Below are positions 62,105 to 64,000 of a stretch of DNA of 64,000 nt, one piece after another. Source of the DNA: Fasciolopsis buskii (Eukaryota; Platyhelminthes; Trematoda; Plagiorchiida; Fasciolidae); assembly GCA_008360955.1 (NCBI GenBank), contig LUCM01009096.1, positions 1 to 64,000 of the forward strand. Direction: 5' to 3'. The position numbers were made by a program, and so were the translations under genes. How positions within the stretch are numbered: the first letter of the stretch is position 1; every line of letters begins with the position of its first letter. The notes below the pieces were generated by a model. That model worked only from the letters and a program-made list of their open reading frames with translations, searched no databases and was not told the DNA's origin.

Positions 62105-62300
62105 TTTGTGACAAACAAAGTCAAAGGAATTGCGAGTGACGGACAAAAAATTGTCAAACCTGTCCACAAAAGCGTGAGTAAGAGACTGGAGAGGGTAATG
62201 GACCAATTATATCAAAATGTGCACGGAAGTGACTGATCATGTATTGTACGGCGGTTGAGTGGCGGCTCAGACAATTTTACTTTCTCGGCTGCTTGTGAAA
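62105..62300 (-). pseudogene. Degenerate Ty3/gypsy integrase core fragment
   Basis: Read on the minus strand, one frame gives FRAHFDIIGPLPS, corresponding to the conserved start of the retroviral-type integrase core, where the Asp is the first residue of the catalytic DD-E triad. A frameshift then moves the match to another frame, with LLTLLWTGL and SLAIPL in the positions of the usual strand and Pro-Leu block. Just upstream a third frame gives KVKLSEPPL, as expected before the core. The second Asp and Glu, RNase H and RT domains are not readable nearby. Integrase joins retrotransposon DNA to the host genome; this piece, with frameshifts and stops within about 200 bp, is dead. Ty3/gypsy is favoured over retroviruses by the D-I-x-G-P-L-P form, but the length is short. 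Confidence 0.7.
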
Positions 62301-63671
62301 TGAAAAGCAATAGAAGTTTAACGTCTCTCTTTCTGAGTAACTGTTTCCTGATGGACTAAGCGAAATTGTGTTCATCGTTCGAGGCTCTACTAGCTGACCA
62401 ACTTTAGCAAGCTGATTGGGCGTATGATCCTTGGAAGAGATGAGTTATTTTGTGGTTCCCTATGTAAAAGCTCACCGATTTAATTACTCTTTAATTCCAA
62501 ACTGGGTCGATAAGTGGCTTGATGATCGATCTGTTGCTTTCACAATACACCAAAATTGGGTGGTGTTTGTGCAAACTGCACGTCTAGTGTTGAGGCACGT
62601 ACCAAACTGTGGGCGTACGTTACACTTGCAAGGTAGTGATGCCTACTCCGCCAGGCCCTAGCAGTGGGCGAAACTTAAGCATACTGACAGATCGAAATTC
62701 TCACCCCTCGTACACCATCTAGTATGGATCAACTACACAGGATGTTACAGAAAGCCACAAAATGTCAAAACCTGAGGCCCAATGCAAGTATGCCGGGTTA
62801 TCATCCTGTCGGTAAGCCTGCGAGTGTACTCAGTTCGCAGTCTTGTCTCAAGTTCCATTCCGCCCTCGTTGAAACAAGCGAGAAAGACCTACATGTTCTC
62901 CGGTCTGTCATTTTTCAAGACCGATTCAGGTCAAACCTCAATTACCGATTAACGTGGTCTAATGGACCCATTGTCTCTGGTTTTCAATCCAAGCCACGCT
63001 TCCACACGCCTCTGAACTAGGCAGGGAAATCAGACCGCTTTTCCTTCGTTTCGGGGTCCCGCCTACTTTCCATTTTACCGTCGACCGGAACCTTGGCACA
63101 TGCGTCATTCACCTGAGACCGGACGGGCTTGTCGGTCCGTCCTATCTCACGGGTATGATTCGGCCATGATGTGGCATGACTCATGTGACCGGAACAGTGG
63201 CCTTGCATATTTTGGCATGAGCACGCAACCTCACCTTACACCAATGTCCTGCCCATGAGGGTCGGTTCATGCGCAACCAGAGGAACAGATTTCCGGCTTG
63301 GTGCTGAAGCCACAGCGGTCGGCAGACTAAGGATGCCCATCGGCTAGAACTACCAAACACGAGTGAAAAACTGCGACAGAGAGGGGACACCATTATAGGT
63401 GGCCAAACGACCGAGAAATATGCACTATTGTGTATCTGCAGCCGGAAAGCAGGGATGTCCTTTGAAATGACGGAGTCGTCTCGAAACCACGTCCTTGCCA
63501 GACGTTAAAAATCCTGCGCATAACACTTATAAAAGTGGACCTAAAATATTGAGTCTCTTTTGAGCACTGAGTTTATAACCTAATAGTAATGACAACTGAC
63601 TAAAATAATCTTTCATTTCTTCTATGTATTATACAAGCATAAACATAACAATAAATGATTACGAAAATGCA
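62301..63671. other. No recognised gene; GC-richer end
   Basis: If the gypsy element were longer, RNase H and RT would lie here on the minus strand, but I could not read them. 63,000-63,420 is GC-richer, with overlapping minus-strand frames of 60-70 codons and no clear domain. Confidence 0.4.
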
Positions 63672-63745
63672 TAAGTAATCCGTGGCGGATGGATTCGAAC
63701 CCAAACGGGACTATGCGAACACATGACCAGCACATGCCGATTTCG
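63672..63745 (-). repeat. Possible tRNA-derived SINE fragment of a second type
   Basis: Read on the minus strand it contains a perfect B box within GGGTTCGAATCCATCCGCC, preceded about 45 bp upstream by CGGCATGTGCTGG, a poor A-box match. It does not match the main SINE family outside the B box and does not fold as a complete tRNA. Confidence 0.3.
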
Positions 63746-64000
63746 TATGGCCCAGGAGAACAACAATCCGTGATACAATTTCAACTTGTCAATATCCGAT
63801 GTTTCACGGTAACATGAATAATGTACCAAACCTCTCCTCGTTACTCTTTTTCCTAGTTCTAACTAACAGACGCCGTGTTTGGATCATCCCCTCATCGAAC
63901 GGCGATCTTGATCGGAGATCACGGTGGTAACGGTGAGAGGCCCAATCCGAGACAAACGAAACAGAGAAGCGGTCTCACTGATTACATTCTACAAAAATTG

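Noticed and set aside
1..64000. Hammerhead ribozyme cores as found in some flatworm SINEs and retroelements
   Set aside because: CTGATGA strings (for example at 12,845, 30,577 and 39,385) lack a following CGAAA at usable distance and lack flanking stems.
1..64000. Intact tRNA genes
   Set aside because: B-box strings fall in SINE copies with short or unpaired anticodon arms, or stand without an A box (13,122; 24,214; 63,690).
1..64000. Bacterial or phage genes, operons, CRISPR
   Set aside because: No ribosome-binding-site spacing, no dense long frames, and no regularly spaced identical repeats with unique spacers.

Overview
The window looks like non-genic DNA from a metazoan nuclear genome. 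I found no conserved gene, operon, bacterial-style gene spacing, CRISPR array, rRNA or intact tRNA gene. Open frames are short (the longest is about 150 codons) and none reads as a known cellular protein. What can be supported is repeat structure: a tRNA-derived SINE family, five smaller dispersed families (called B to F here), many microsatellites and two decayed retrotransposon protein remnants. Composition is moderately AT-rich. An invertebrate, perhaps a flatworm, would fit the low gene density, the decayed non-LTR and Ty3/gypsy elements and possible very short introns, but nothing in the sequence proves the taxon.

Layout. 1-8.1 kb is unique-looking sequence with little structure. 8.1-8.5 kb holds two copies of repeat B in opposite orientation. 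11.5-26 kb carries five SINE copies (13.3, 16.5, 22.3, 23.4 and a worn copy at 25.7 kb), two copies of repeat F, one of repeat E and one of repeat D. 31.2-32.3 kb is a dense cluster of simple repeats that includes a copy of repeat C. 32.3-39.6 kb is nearly featureless. 39.7-40.8 kb and 44.6-45.2 kb are pyrimidine-rich stretches with unusually few stop codons on the + strand. 41.9-47.7 kb has further copies of B, F and C and a 22-bp minisatellite.

The clearest protein-derived feature lies at 47.76-50.40 kb on the minus strand. It is a broken jockey/CR1-like non-LTR retrotransposon in which endonuclease, linker, reverse transcriptase fingers, palm, thumb and C-terminal region can be followed in order across frameshifts and stops. 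A SINE (49.04-49.23 kb) and a copy of repeat B (48.19-48.32 kb) interrupt it, so this is a nested insertion site that dates the families relative to one another. A second remnant, a Ty3/gypsy integrase core with its first catalytic aspartate, lies at 62.1-62.3 kb on the minus strand.

The most gene-like unexplained stretch is 60.6-61.9 kb on the + strand, where short open segments coincide with good splice signals, including a 59-nt intron candidate that keeps the frame. This is weak, testable evidence. No set of genes acting together can be claimed. Microsatellite and repeat boundaries are accurate to a few bases at best, because everything was read by eye.
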